A DNA stretch of 64,000 nt from the NCBI GenBank assembly GCA_020637195.1, contig JACJWK010000005.1:1-64000 (forward strand), in the 5' to 3' direction. The notes beneath the pieces are model-generated. The model worked only from the letters and a program-made list of their open reading frames with translations, searched no databases and was not told the DNA's origin. Numbering within the stretch: position 1 is the stretch's first letter; each line of letters starts with the position of its first letter. Source of the DNA: Microthrixaceae bacterium (lineage in GTDB: Bacteria; Actinomycetota; Acidimicrobiia; Acidimicrobiales; DATDAH01). The translations under genes and the position numbers were made by a program. Shown piece after piece: positions 7,848-16,449 of this stretch.

Positions 7848-9611
7848 TCAGGTGTCCGCCACGACGCCCTGGACCTCGATCTCCGAGATCGGGGTGAAGT
7901 CACGGGTGCCCGGCGGGGTGGTGCCCATGATCCTGAGGCTCACCCGAGTGGTGATGGTCTCGATCTCGACCCGCTGCATGGACCTGGTGGTCGGGTCCAG
8001 GGTCTGGGCGATGACCGTGCCGTCGTCGAAGGTCCACTCCACCGCCGTTTCGCGGCGCTGGTCGAGGTAGCGGTCGGTGCCATCGCAGGAGTCGACCTTG
8101 GCCATCCCGTTGATGAGGCCGACGCTGGTGACGAGGGTCTCGCCACCGAGGTTCAAGGTGATGCGCCGGCCCGTCCCGTCGCCTTCGGTGCGCCACGCGG
8201 TGGTGGGGTTGCCGTCGAACATCTGGGCGCCCTCGTAGGTGGTGGCCTGGCCACAGGCGTCCACCCCGGCCGCAGCCTGCTGGGGCGCGGCGACCCGCAC
8301 GGGAGCGATGACCTCCGTCGGGCCGGTGAAGCGGTTGGCCGCGGTGGTCGTGGGCGCACTCGTCGCGGGCGCCGAGGCCCCGGTGACGCCGGTCGGCACG
8401 GTCGGAACCGGTCCCGGTGAGTCGGAGCCGTTGGACAGCACCAGTGCGCCACCGACGAGGAGGAGCACGATGACCGCCGCGGCGCCCCCGATGAGGGCCG
8501 CCCGTGCACCGGAGCCCCGGTGGGCCGGCACCGGGGTGGCGACGGGGTCGGGGACTGCGCTGGGAGCCGGCACGCCCGGGGGCGGGGCCGCTGGTGGGGG
8601 CGGTGGTGGGGGCGGTGGGGTCGGCGATGGCCGTGGTGGGGCCGCGTCGGCGGGCGCGGTGGGAGGCGACGACGGCACGGGGCCGGTGATGACGGTCGCC
8701 GCCGGGTCGGCACCGCCCGGGGCGGCGCCCCGCGCCGCCCCGTGGGCGACGATGGTCTCGTCCTCCGCTCCCGTCACGGGCCCCAGGGCCGCAGCGGCGG
8801 CATCGACGAGCGCCCCACAGGTCGGATAGCGCTCGTCCGGAGACTTGGCCATCCCTCGGGCCACCACCGCATCGATGGCGGGCGGCATTTCGCCCGCCTC
8901 GAGGCTCACCTTTGGCGGCGGCTTCGACGCGTGGGCGCTGATGATGGTCTGGAGCGACCCGGAGAAGGGAGGGTGCCCGGTCAGGGACTCGAAGAGCAGG
9001 CAGGCCAGCGCGTACTGGTCGCTGCGACCGTCCAGGGGTCGGTCGTCGAGTTGCTCGGGCGAGGCGTAGTTGAGCGTGCCGAGAAAGGTGCCGGCCTGCG
9101 TGAAGTCCTTGCCGTCGCCGATCTCCTTCGTGATGCCGAAGTCCGCCAGGTACACGCGGTCGGATCGCCCTCGGTCGAGCAGCACGTTGCCAGGCTTCAC
9201 GTCGCGGTGGATGAGGCCCTCGCCGTGCGCGTAGTCGAGCGCCGACGCGATCTGGCGCAGGACCGAGAGGCAGTCGGCGACGGCGAGGGGCCCCTGAGCG
9301 AGCCGCTCCTTGAGATCGGTGCCGTCGATGAACCGCATCGCGATGTAGAAGCGCCCGCCGATCTCCCCCGCGTCGAAGATCGGCGCGATCCCGGGGTGGT
9401 CGAGGTTCGCGGCCAGGCGCGACTCGCGGATGAACCGATCTCGGAAGGCCGGGTCCTGCGCGAACCGGTCGTCGAGGACCTTGAGCGCGACCTGACGGCT
9501 GATGGCCGGGCGCACGTCCTCGGCCAGATACACGGTCGCGAACCCGCCTTCGCCCCGCACTCGGACGATGCGGTAGTTGCCGAACGTCTCGCCCACCGCC
9601 AACTTCTCCAC
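7848..9611 (-). CDS. Receptor-type Ser/Thr protein kinase with discoidin-like sensor domain
   Basis: 587 residues from GTG 9611. The kinase domain has the glycine loop RGEGGFATVYLA (19-30), ATP-binding Lys44, catalytic HRDVKPGN (Asp137), DFG (157-159) and an ASPEQL activation segment, as in PknB-type kinases. A Pro-rich juxtamembrane stretch leads to one membrane helix at about 368-392. The extracellular part begins Thr/Ser-rich and ends in a beta-rich domain of about 140 residues (DACGQATTYEGAQMFDGNPTTAWRT...) that resembles F5/8-type (discoidin) carbohydrate-binding domains. No PASTA repeats are present. It is divergent from an M23 lipoprotein, with 43 nt between the starts, so kinase and wall enzyme may share control. 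The exact start is uncertain. Confidence 0.88.
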   Translation of the reverse strand: MEKLAVGETFGNYRIVRVRGEGGFATVYLAEDVRPAISRQVALKVLDDRFAQDPAFRDRFIRESRLAANLDHPGIAPIFDAGEIGGRFYIAMRFIDGTDLKERLAQGPLAVADCLSVLRQIASALDYAHGEGLIHRDVKPGNVLLDRGRSDRVYLADFGITKEIGDGKDFTQAGTFLGTLNYASPEQLDDRPLDGRSDQYALACLLFESLTGHPPFSGSLQTIISAHASKPPPKVSLEAGEMPPAIDAVVARGMAKSPDERYPTCGALVDAAAAALGPVTGAEDETIVAHGAARGAAPGGADPAATVITGPVPSSPPTAPADAAPPRPSPTPPPPPPPPPAAPPPGVPAPSAVPDPVATPVPAHRGSGARAALIGGAAAVIVLLLVGGALVLSNGSDSPGPVPTVPTGVTGASAPATSAPTTTAANRFTGPTEVIAPVRVAAPQQAAAGVDACGQATTYEGAQMFDGNPTTAWRTEGDGTGRRITLNLGGETLVTSVGLINGMAKVDSCDGTDRYLDQRRETAVEWTFDDGTVIAQTLDPTTRSMQRVEIETITTRVSLRIMGTTPPGTRDFTPISEIEVQGVVADT

Positions 9612-9654
9612 CGGTGTCCCACCTGACGTCGACGTGAGCGGCAAGTCTAGGCAG

Positions 9655-10332
9655 GTGGCACCTCTCGGGCTCAGGAAGCACCGCACCGCGTTGCTGGCGT
9701 TGCTGGCGTTGGCACCGATCACGCTCGGGGCCTGCTCGAGCGGGCTCGACGCACCGCGGCCCCAGGCGGATGAGGCCCCGACGACCGCGGCCCCGACGAC
9801 CGCGGCGCCCGCCCCCGACACCACCGTGGCCCCCACCACCACGACGGCCGTGCTGGTCCACCGCTTCCCGATCGACCCACCCGACGTCGCCGGCTACTCG
9901 CCGGGCCATCACGACTATCCCGCCACCGACATCTTCTGCCCCACCGGCTCGCGCTTCGTCGCCCCCACCAGCGGCACCGTCGACTTCGTGAGCAGCATCG
10001 ACACCTGGGACCCGAACGTGGACGATCCGGCCAGCCGGGGCGGCCTGTCCGTGGCCATCGTGGGCGACGACGGGGTCCGCTACTACGGCTCACACCTCTC
10101 GTCGATCGAGCCGGGGATCGAGCCCGGGGTCACCGTCACCGCCGGTCAGGTGCTCGGCCTCACCGGCCAGAGCGGCAACGCTGCGAACGTGGATCCGCAC
10201 CTTCACTTCGGCATCTCTCACCCGACGACGCCCGACGACTGGGCGGTCCGACGCGGCGAGGTGGACACCTTTCCCCTCCTCGAGGCCTGGAAGCGGGGGG
10301 AGAACGTGACACCCGTGGTGCCGGCGGGCTGA
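9655..10332 (+). CDS. M23-family metallopeptidase lipoprotein
   Basis: 225 residues from GTG 9655. The signal peptide ends in lipobox LGAC (Cys27), so the mature protein is lipid-anchored outside the membrane. A Thr/Ala/Pro-rich spacer leads to an M23/LytM-type domain: GHHDYPATDIFCPTGSRFVAP for the first zinc ligands, GTVDFVSS, and DPHLHFG with the HxH motif. These enzymes cut peptidoglycan cross-bridges. The spacing in HHDYPATD is longer than the classic HxxxD, a variant I recall in actinobacterial members. An in-frame GTG at 9634 is an alternative start. Convergent with the TetR gene. Confidence 0.82.
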   Translation: MAPLGLRKHRTALLALLALAPITLGACSSGLDAPRPQADEAPTTAAPTTAAPAPDTTVAPTTTTAVLVHRFPIDPPDVAGYSPGHHDYPATDIFCPTGSRFVAPTSGTVDFVSSIDTWDPNVDDPASRGGLSVAIVGDDGVRYYGSHLSSIEPGIEPGVTVTAGQVLGLTGQSGNAANVDPHLHFGISHPTTPDDWAVRRGEVDTFPLLEAWKRGENVTPVVPAG

Positions 10333-10381
10333 CGCCAGGAGCGGTACAGCTCAGCGGACCCCCACGGGCACCGCGGCCGGC

Positions 10382-10978
10382 TCAGGTCGGAGGGGCGCCG
10401 CCCAGGCCGTTGCAGACCAGGTCGGCCAGGGTGTCCACCAGCTCGCCGTGGGTGAGGGTGCGGCCCTCGAGCCACCAGCCCACGCCCTCGAACACCGCGC
10501 CCATCACGGCGATCGAGCGCACCTCCAGCTCCGCGGCGGAGCCCTGCGCCCCGAAGCCGGTCACCATGAACGCGGCCACCTGGGCGGCGAGGGCGGGCAG
10601 GACGGGCAGCTCGCCGGGCGCCCGGCCCGTGCCCTGCGAGCCCTCGACGAGGAAGCGGTGCAGGGCCGGCTCGCGCTCGGCGAAGGTGACGAACACGTCG
10701 ATGGCCTGCGCCACCGCGGCCCGGGGGTCGTCCGTGCCGGCGAAGATCTCCTCGAGCGAGGTGCCGAGCTCGGCGAGGAAGCGGTCGCCGATGGCGGAGG
10801 CGAGGCCGGCCTTGTCGCCGAAGTGGTGGTAGAGGACCGGCTTGGTGATGCCCGCCTCGGCGGCGATGTCGGCCATCGACGCGTCGGCGCCGACCGTGCG
10901 GATCGCCCGTACCGCGGCGTCGGCGAGCTCGGCTCGACGGGCGTCCGGATCGGTGCGGGGCCGCGCGGCGGAGGGCAC
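10382..10978 (-). CDS. TetR-family transcriptional regulator
   Basis: 198 residues from GTG 10978. The N-terminal HTH reads ELADAAVRAIRTVGADASMADIAAEAGITKPVLYHHFGDK, the classic TetR helix-turn-helix with its YHHF recognition helix. The C-terminal ligand-binding part is all-helical. It starts 5 nt after the diiron gene's stop codon on the same strand, so the two are surely co-transcribed. By position it is the best candidate to bind the three palindromes at 12153-12198 upstream of the diiron gene, giving autoregulation (inference). Confidence 0.88.
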   Translation of the reverse strand: MPSAARPRTDPDARRAELADAAVRAIRTVGADASMADIAAEAGITKPVLYHHFGDKAGLASAIGDRFLAELGTSLEEIFAGTDDPRAAVAQAIDVFVTFAEREPALHRFLVEGSQGTGRAPGELPVLPALAAQVAAFMVTGFGAQGSAAELEVRSIAVMGAVFEGVGWWLEGRTLTHGELVDTLADLVCNGLGGAPPT

Positions 10979-10983
10979 GCCGC

Positions 10984-12096
10984 TCAGGCGGGGACCGCGG
11001 CCGGGCCCGGCGCGGCGTCGAGCGCGAACGTCTCGTACTCGTCGCCCGTGTCGACCCAGTCCTCGAACTGGATGACGCCCATCTCCTCGAACCGCCGCCG
11101 CAGCCAGGCGTCGTTGCGGTCGAGCAGGCCGAGCTTCTTGCAGTTGGGGACGATCTTGGAGAACAGCATCTGCTGGAAGATCACCCGGCCGGGGTCCTGC
11201 ACCACGAGCTGGAGGGCCTCCTTGACGTCCACCCCCATGCGATCCCACACCTCCTGCTGGAGGAAGCGGTCCCGCATGCGCAGCGACGCCTCGTAGGCGA
11301 ACTGCTGGCGCTCGAAGAGCTCCTGGTCGGAGAGGCCGGCGTAGAACTCCTGGAGGGAGAGGACGCCGAAGGCGACGTGGCGGGCCTCGTCGCTCATCAC
11401 GTAGCGGAGGAGCTGCTTGAGCAGCGGCTCCTCGACGGTGGCGTGCATGAACCCGAAGGCGGCCAGGGCGAGGCCCTCGACCATGATCTGCATGCCGAGG
11501 TAGGTCATGTCCCACCGGCCGTCCTCGATGATGTCGTCGAGGAGCATCTTGAGGTGGGCGTTGATCGGGTAGTGGCCCGACATCTTCTCGTCCAGGTACT
11601 TGGCGAACACCTCGACGTGGCGGGCCTCATCCATCACCTGCGTCGACGCGTAGTACTTGGCGTCGATCCACGGCACCGACTCGACGATCTTGGCCGTGCA
11701 CACCAGTGCGCCCTGCTCGCCGTGCAGGAACTGGCTGAGGGTCCAGTTGCTGCCCTCGACGTTCAGCTGGGCCCACTCCCGGTCGCCCCACCGCTCGAAG
11801 GGGGTGCCGGCGAGGTCGTAGCTCTCGGTGAAGCCCCGGAAGGTGTTGACCGCGGCCATGGCCTGCGCCTCCTGGTCCACCTCGGTGTCCCAGGGCAGGT
11901 CGGTCTCGCCGTTCCACTGGGCGCCCTTGGCCTTCTCGTACAGCTTGTTGAGCGCGGGGCGCTCGCCCTTGTCGTAGTTCCACGTGAAGATGGCGTCGGC
12001 GTGGTCGCGCACGTGGTGGACCAGCTCGTGGGCCTCGGTGTTGGACACCGACAGCACCTGCTCGAGGTCGATGTCGTTCGGCGAGACGGTGGTCAC
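10984..12096 (-). CDS. R2-like/ferritin-like diiron protein
   Basis: 370 residues, GTG start with GGGGG about 7 nt upstream. It carries the four-Glu, two-His ligand set of R2-like diiron carboxylate proteins: Glu127 (HGEQGA), Glu157-x-x-His160 (MDEARH), Glu208 (MVEGLA) and Glu237-x-x-His240 (SDEARH). Related proteins are AurF-type N-oxygenases, acyl desaturases and ribonucleotide reductase R2. The tyrosyl-radical features of R2 are not evident, so an oxygenase or desaturase role is more likely. Paired with a TetR regulator and preceded by three operator palindromes, it looks like an inducible stress or xenobiotic oxygenase. Substrate unknown. Confidence 0.75.
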   Translation of the reverse strand: MTTVSPNDIDLEQVLSVSNTEAHELVHHVRDHADAIFTWNYDKGERPALNKLYEKAKGAQWNGETDLPWDTEVDQEAQAMAAVNTFRGFTESYDLAGTPFERWGDREWAQLNVEGSNWTLSQFLHGEQGALVCTAKIVESVPWIDAKYYASTQVMDEARHVEVFAKYLDEKMSGHYPINAHLKMLLDDIIEDGRWDMTYLGMQIMVEGLALAAFGFMHATVEEPLLKQLLRYVMSDEARHVAFGVLSLQEFYAGLSDQELFERQQFAYEASLRMRDRFLQQEVWDRMGVDVKEALQLVVQDPGRVIFQQMLFSKIVPNCKKLGLLDRNDAWLRRRFEEMGVIQFEDWVDTGDEYETFALDAAPGPAAVPA

Positions 12097-12152
12097 GATG
12101 AGCCCCCTGGCGGTTCGGTGCGCGGCGTCGACGACGCGCGGTGCGTGTGGCT

Positions 12153-12198
12153 TACCGTCGGTAGGTTACCGGCGGTAGGTGAGAGGTTACCGGCGGTA
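12153..12198. promoter_or_regulatory. Three TACCGNCGGTA operator palindromes
   Basis: Copies lie at 12153-12163 (TACCGTCGGTA), 12167-12177 and 12188-12198 (both TACCGGCGGTA). Each has perfect 5-bp arms about a central base. Start-to-start spacings are 14 and 21 bp; 21 bp equals two helical turns. They lie 57 to 102 bp upstream of the diiron gene and overlap a reverse-strand TAACCT that could be its -10. Probable target of the co-transcribed TetR protein. Confidence 0.75.
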
Positions 12199-12252
12199 GC
12201 CCACCGGTCAAGGCGACATCGGTCACACCCGCCCGGGCGTCGCGCGCCGCCC

Positions 12253-13026
12253 TCAGCGACAGACGGTGCCACCGTCGACGAGCATGGTCTCGCCGTTGAC
12301 GAACGACGCCCGGTCCGAGCACAGCCACACGACCGCCTCGGCGATCTGGTCGGGGCGGCCCATCTCCCCCGTCGGCACGGTGCGCCGCATCATCTGCTCG
12401 ACGCCCGGGTCGCCGCCGATGAAGGCCTGCATCATCGGCGTGTCGGTGGTGCCGGGGCACACCGCGTTGACGCGGATGCCCGAGCGGGCGAACTCCTGCG
12501 CCGCGGTCTTGGTCAGGCCCAGCACGCCGTGCTTGGACGCCACGTAGTGGGGAAGGCTGGGGAAGCCGATGATGCCGGCGCCCGAGGACGTGTTGACGAT
12601 GGCCCCGCGACCCGCCGGCGCCATCACCCGGAGCTCGTGCTTCATGCCGAGGAACACGCCGGTGAGGTTGAGGGTGACGACCCGGTCCCAGTCCTCGCGG
12701 GACAGGTCGGTGAAGGGCGACGGCGTGCCGCTCGTGCCGGCGTTGTTGTGCGCGCAGTCCAGCCGTCCGAACCGGTCGACCGCTGCGGCCACCGCCGCCT
12801 CGACCTGGGCCTCGTCGGTCACGTCCGCGGTCACCGCCACCCCCTCGCCGCCGGCGGCCTCGACCTCGGCCACCGTGCCGGCCAGGCCGTCGGCGTCCAC
12901 GTCGACGACCACGACCCGGGCGCCCTCGGCGGCGAACAGGACGGCGGTGGCCCGACCGATCCCGCCGCCGCCCCCGGTCACGAGGGCGACCTCACCGTCG
13001 ACGAAGTAGGGCGCACGGGGGGCCAT
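12253..13026 (-). CDS. SDR-family oxidoreductase
   Basis: 257-residue classical short-chain dehydrogenase. The nucleotide motif is VTGGGGGIGRA (about 16-26), with Asp in VVVVDVDADG suggesting NAD preference. HNNAG follows the fourth strand, and the catalytic set is Ser in NTSSGAG with Tyr-x-x-x-Lys in HYVASKHG. The tail FVNGETMLVDGGTVCR is typical of the family. It oxidises or reduces an alcohol/ketone pair, substrate unknown. ATG 13026 is supported by TACAGT 6 nt upstream. Divergent from the HSD4-like SDR. Confidence 0.88.
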   Translation of the reverse strand: MAPRAPYFVDGEVALVTGGGGGIGRATAVLFAAEGARVVVVDVDADGLAGTVAEVEAAGGEGVAVTADVTDEAQVEAAVAAAVDRFGRLDCAHNNAGTSGTPSPFTDLSREDWDRVVTLNLTGVFLGMKHELRVMAPAGRGAIVNTSSGAGIIGFPSLPHYVASKHGVLGLTKTAAQEFARSGIRVNAVCPGTTDTPMMQAFIGGDPGVEQMMRRTVPTGEMGRPDQIAEAVVWLCSDRASFVNGETMLVDGGTVCR

Positions 13027-13032
13027 CGCCGC

Positions 13033-13038
13033 ACTGTA
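13033..13038 (-). promoter_or_regulatory. -10 hexamer TACAGT, leaderless start
   Basis: Reverse-strand TACAGT ends 6 nt before ATG 13026 with no Shine-Dalgarno sequence between. This is the same spacing as at other genes in the window. Confidence 0.45.
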
Positions 13039-13162
13039 GGGCCCGTCCGGCGAGGTTTCTGACGGGGCGTCAGGCCCGTCTAGGCTCGACCGCCGGACCG
13101 CCCACCCCCCGCCGTGGCGCGCCGCGCCGCGCGGGGACGAGACAGAGCGAGGAACGGACACC

Positions 13163-14041
13163 ATGGGAGCACTGGACGGCAAGGTCGCGATCGTCACCGG
13201 CGCGGGACGGGGCCTCGGCCGCGCCCACAGCCTGACTATGGCCGCCGAGGGCGCCAAGGTGGTGGTCAACGACCTCGGGGACGAGGCCGAGGCCGTCGTC
13301 GCCGAGATCGAGGCCGCCGGCGGCGAGGCCGTCGCCAACCACGCCAGCGTCAGCGACTGGGAGGCCACCGAGGCGCTCGTGGCGCAGGCGGTCGACACCT
13401 ACGGCGACCTCCACGTCGTCGTGAACAACGCCGGCATCCTCCGGGACAAGATGAGCTTCAACATGGACGAGAGCGACTGGGACGCGGTCGTCGACGTCCA
13501 CCTCAAGGGCCACTTCTGCGTCTCTCGGCACGCCGGCGTCTACTGGCGCAACCAGGCCAAGGCGGGGGCGACGGTCGGCCGGCGCATCGTCAACACCTCG
13601 TCCGAGGCCGGCCTGTTCGGCAGCGCCGGACAGGCGAACTACGCCGCCGCCAAGGCCGGCATCATCGGGCTGACCCTGGTCTTCGCCCGCGAGTACGGCC
13701 GCTTCGGGGTCACCGCCAACGCCATCGCCCCCCGGGCCCGCACCCGCATGACCGAGGACATCGAGTTCTTCAAGGCCCCCGAGGGCGGCGAGGACTTCGA
13801 CCGGTTCGCCCCCGAGAACGTGTCGTCGATCGTCGCCTGGCTCGCCTCCGACGCCGCCGCCGACATCAGCGGCCAGGTCTTCATCGTCATCGGCGGCGAC
13901 GTCCACCTCTTCCGGCCCCCCGCCGTGGAGGCCGCCATCAAGAAGGGCGAGCGCTGGAGCATCGACGAGCTCGTCGCGTCGAGTGGCGAGCTCTTCGGCG
14001 ACAAGGGCCCGGGCCTGCCCCCGATGGCCGTTCCCGGCTGA
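13163..14041 (+). CDS. 17beta-HSD4-like short-chain dehydrogenase
   Basis: 292 residues. The opening GALDGKVAIVTGAGRGLGRAH, VVNDLG (Asp for NAD), NNAGILRDKMSFNM, Ser in NTSSEAG and Tyr-x-x-x-Lys in NYAAAKAG match the dehydrogenase unit of peroxisomal multifunctional enzyme type 2 and actinobacterial steroid 3-hydroxyacyl-CoA dehydrogenases. Unlike the eukaryotic enzyme it ends after the SDR domain and has no hydratase domain. Its likely job is oxidation of a 3-hydroxyacyl-CoA during beta-oxidation of a bulky side chain. ATG 13163 has GAGGAA about 8 nt upstream. A CoA-transferase follows 68 nt later. Confidence 0.85.
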   Translation: MGALDGKVAIVTGAGRGLGRAHSLTMAAEGAKVVVNDLGDEAEAVVAEIEAAGGEAVANHASVSDWEATEALVAQAVDTYGDLHVVVNNAGILRDKMSFNMDESDWDAVVDVHLKGHFCVSRHAGVYWRNQAKAGATVGRRIVNTSSEAGLFGSAGQANYAAAKAGIIGLTLVFAREYGRFGVTANAIAPRARTRMTEDIEFFKAPEGGEDFDRFAPENVSSIVAWLASDAAADISGQVFIVIGGDVHLFRPPAVEAAIKKGERWSIDELVASSGELFGDKGPGLPPMAVPG

Positions 14042-14109
14042 CCGCGCTCGCCGGGCGCCGGGCCGGGGCGCCGGGCCGCGCCCCGGGGGCCAGGCGCTAG
14101 ACAGAGACC

Positions 14110-16449
14110 GTGTTCACGGGCCTGCGCGTCCTCGACCTGAGCTCGGGCATCGCCGGCCCGTACGCCACGAAGCTCCTCGCCGACGCCGGCGCCGACGTGG
14201 TGAAGGTGGAGGGGCCCGCCGGTGACCCGATGCGGCGCTGGACCGCCTCGGGTGCCGACCCCGGCGACGAGGACAGCGCCCTGTTCCGCTACCTCAACAC
14301 GTCCACGCGCGGCGTCGTCGGACGACTGGGCGAGCCCGAGGTGGACGGCCTGGCCGGCGCCGCCGACGTCCTCGTCGCCGACGAGCGCACGGACGGTCTC
14401 GACGTCGACGGGCTGCGCGCGGCGCACCCGTCCCTCGTCGTCGTGACCGTCACGCCCTTCGGGGCCACCGGACCGTGGCGGGACCGCCCCGCCGACGAGT
14501 TCACGCTCCAGGCGTGGTGCGGCTCGACGGCGGGGCGGGGCACGCCCGACCGCCCGCCCCTCGCCGCCGGCGGTCGCGTGGGCGAGTGGGTGGCCGGGGC
14601 CTACGCCGCCGTCGGGGCGATCGCCGCCTGGCGGGTCGCCCGGTCGACCGGGCGCGGCGAGCACGTCGACGTGTCGATGCTCGAGGCGATGACGGTGACG
14701 ATGAACACCTTCACCCCGCTGTTCTTCGCGTTCACCGGGGCCGAGCCTCCGGCCGCACCCACGCCGACCATCGAGCTGCCGTCCATCGAGCCCACCGCCG
14801 ACGGCTTCGTCGGCTTCTGCACGATCGCCCGCCAGCAGTTCGAGGACTTCCTCGTCCTCATCGACCACGCCGAGCTCCTGGCCGACGACGACCTGGCCAA
14901 CGCCACCCTCCGGGCCCGCCGCATGGACGAGTTCCTCGGCTACGTGCGGCCCTGGACCGAGGCGCACACCACCGCCGACATCATCGAGCGGGCGTCCGCG
15001 CTGCGCATCCCCGTCGCCCCGGTGCTCGACGGGGCCACCGTCGTCCACCACGAGCAGTTCGTGGACCGGGGCACCTTCGTCGAGGGTCCGCACGGCTTCA
15101 CCCAGCCCCGCGTCCCCTACCGCCTCGGCGAGCGCCCCCGACCGGGCTTCCGCCCGGCGCCCTCCCTCGGCGAGCACACCGGCACGGTCGACTGGTGCGC
15201 CGCCCCCGCCCGGGCGGCCGGCGCGGCCGGCGAGGACCCCGTCACCGAGCGCCCCCTGCCCCTCGCCGGTGTGCGCATCGTGGACTTCACCGCCTTCTGG
15301 GCCGGCCCCGCCGCCACCCAGGTGCTCGGGGCCCTCGGGGCCGAGGTGATCAAGGTCGAGTCGATCCAGCGCCCCGACGGCATGCGCTTCACGTCCGCCA
15401 AGCCCGCGTCGGTGGACCGTTGGTGGGAGTGGGGGTTCGTCTTCCACGGCGCGAACGCCAACAAGCGCTCGGTCACCCTCGACCTCAACCGGGCCGAGGG
15501 CCGCGACCTCGTCCTGCGCCTCGTCGCCCGGGCCGACGCCGTGGTCGAGAACTTCTCGCCCCGGGTCATGGAGAACTTCGGCCTCGACTGGGACGCGATC
15601 CGCGCCGCGAACCCCCGGGCCGTCATGTTGCGCATGCCGGCGTTCGGCCTCGACGGGCCCTGGCGGGACCGCACCGGGTTCGCGCAGACCATGGAGCAGC
15701 TGAGCGGCATGGCCGCGGTCACCGGCTACCCCGACGGGCCGCCGGTGCTGCCCCGCGGCGCGGTCGACCCCCTCGCGGGCATGCACGCGGTGGTCGCCCT
15801 GCTGGCGGCGCTCGACGAGCGGGACCGCACCGGCGCCGGCCTGCTGGTCGAGACGACCCTGGCCGAGGCCGCCCTCAACATCGCGGCGGCCCCGGTCGTC
15901 GAGCACAGCGCCTACGGACAGCTGGTCGAGCGGCTCGGCAACGCCGGCCCGGCCGCCGACCCCCAGGGCGTGTTCGCCTGCGCCGAGGGGCAGTGGCTCG
16001 CGGTGGCGGCCGGGACCGACGCCCACCGGCAGGCGCTGGCGCGGATGCTCGGGCTCGCGCCGGGCACGACCCCCGACGAACCCGCCGTGGCGGCCTGGTG
16101 CGCCGGGCGGGCGGTGGACGACGTCGTGGACGAGCTGCTCGCCGCCGGCGTCCCCGCGGCGCCGCTGGTGCACCCGGCGGCGGCCGACCGGCTCGCCCAG
16201 CACGAGGCGCGGGGGTTCTTCGAACCGCTCGACCACCCGGTGACGGGCCGCCACGGGCTGCCGTCGCTGCCCTTCCGGTTCGCGTCCCGGGACGCAGGGC
16301 CGGCGCCCCGCGGCTGGCTCCGCACCCCGCCACCCACCCTGGGCCAGCACACCGACGAGGTCCTGCGCGACACGTTGGGCCTCGACGACGCCGAGCGGGC
16401 GCGGCTCCGCGACGCAGGCGTCACCGGCGACCGGCCGGCGGGGCTGTGA
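14110..16449 (+). CDS. Double-domain CoA-transferase family III (CaiB/BaiF) protein
   Basis: 779 residues formed by two full CaiB/BaiF modules in tandem. Module 1 (about 1-370) opens FTGLRVLDLSSGIAGPYATK and holds HVDVSMLEA, where the Asp is the usual acyl-carrier nucleophile. Module 2 (about 380-779) opens LAGVRIVDFTAFWAGPAATQ, but the matching position reads LVETTLAEA, with Glu in place of Asp. Family III enzymes move CoA between acids or racemise 2-methylacyl-CoAs, normally as interlocked dimers; a fused pair could make this a pseudo-heterodimer with one canonical active site. GTG start without clear ribosome site. Its stop overlaps the GH3 start by GTGA. Confidence 0.85.
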   Translation: MFTGLRVLDLSSGIAGPYATKLLADAGADVVKVEGPAGDPMRRWTASGADPGDEDSALFRYLNTSTRGVVGRLGEPEVDGLAGAADVLVADERTDGLDVDGLRAAHPSLVVVTVTPFGATGPWRDRPADEFTLQAWCGSTAGRGTPDRPPLAAGGRVGEWVAGAYAAVGAIAAWRVARSTGRGEHVDVSMLEAMTVTMNTFTPLFFAFTGAEPPAAPTPTIELPSIEPTADGFVGFCTIARQQFEDFLVLIDHAELLADDDLANATLRARRMDEFLGYVRPWTEAHTTADIIERASALRIPVAPVLDGATVVHHEQFVDRGTFVEGPHGFTQPRVPYRLGERPRPGFRPAPSLGEHTGTVDWCAAPARAAGAAGEDPVTERPLPLAGVRIVDFTAFWAGPAATQVLGALGAEVIKVESIQRPDGMRFTSAKPASVDRWWEWGFVFHGANANKRSVTLDLNRAEGRDLVLRLVARADAVVENFSPRVMENFGLDWDAIRAANPRAVMLRMPAFGLDGPWRDRTGFAQTMEQLSGMAAVTGYPDGPPVLPRGAVDPLAGMHAVVALLAALDERDRTGAGLLVETTLAEAALNIAAAPVVEHSAYGQLVERLGNAGPAADPQGVFACAEGQWLAVAAGTDAHRQALARMLGLAPGTTPDEPAVAAWCAGRAVDDVVDELLAAGVPAAPLVHPAAADRLAQHEARGFFEPLDHPVTGRHGLPSLPFRFASRDAGPAPRGWLRTPPPTLGQHTDEVLRDTLGLDDAERARLRDAGVTGDRPAGL

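Noticed and set aside
8580..8660. G-rich low-complexity run as a regulatory repeat
   Set aside because: It is the codon usage of the kinase's Pro-rich juxtamembrane segment.
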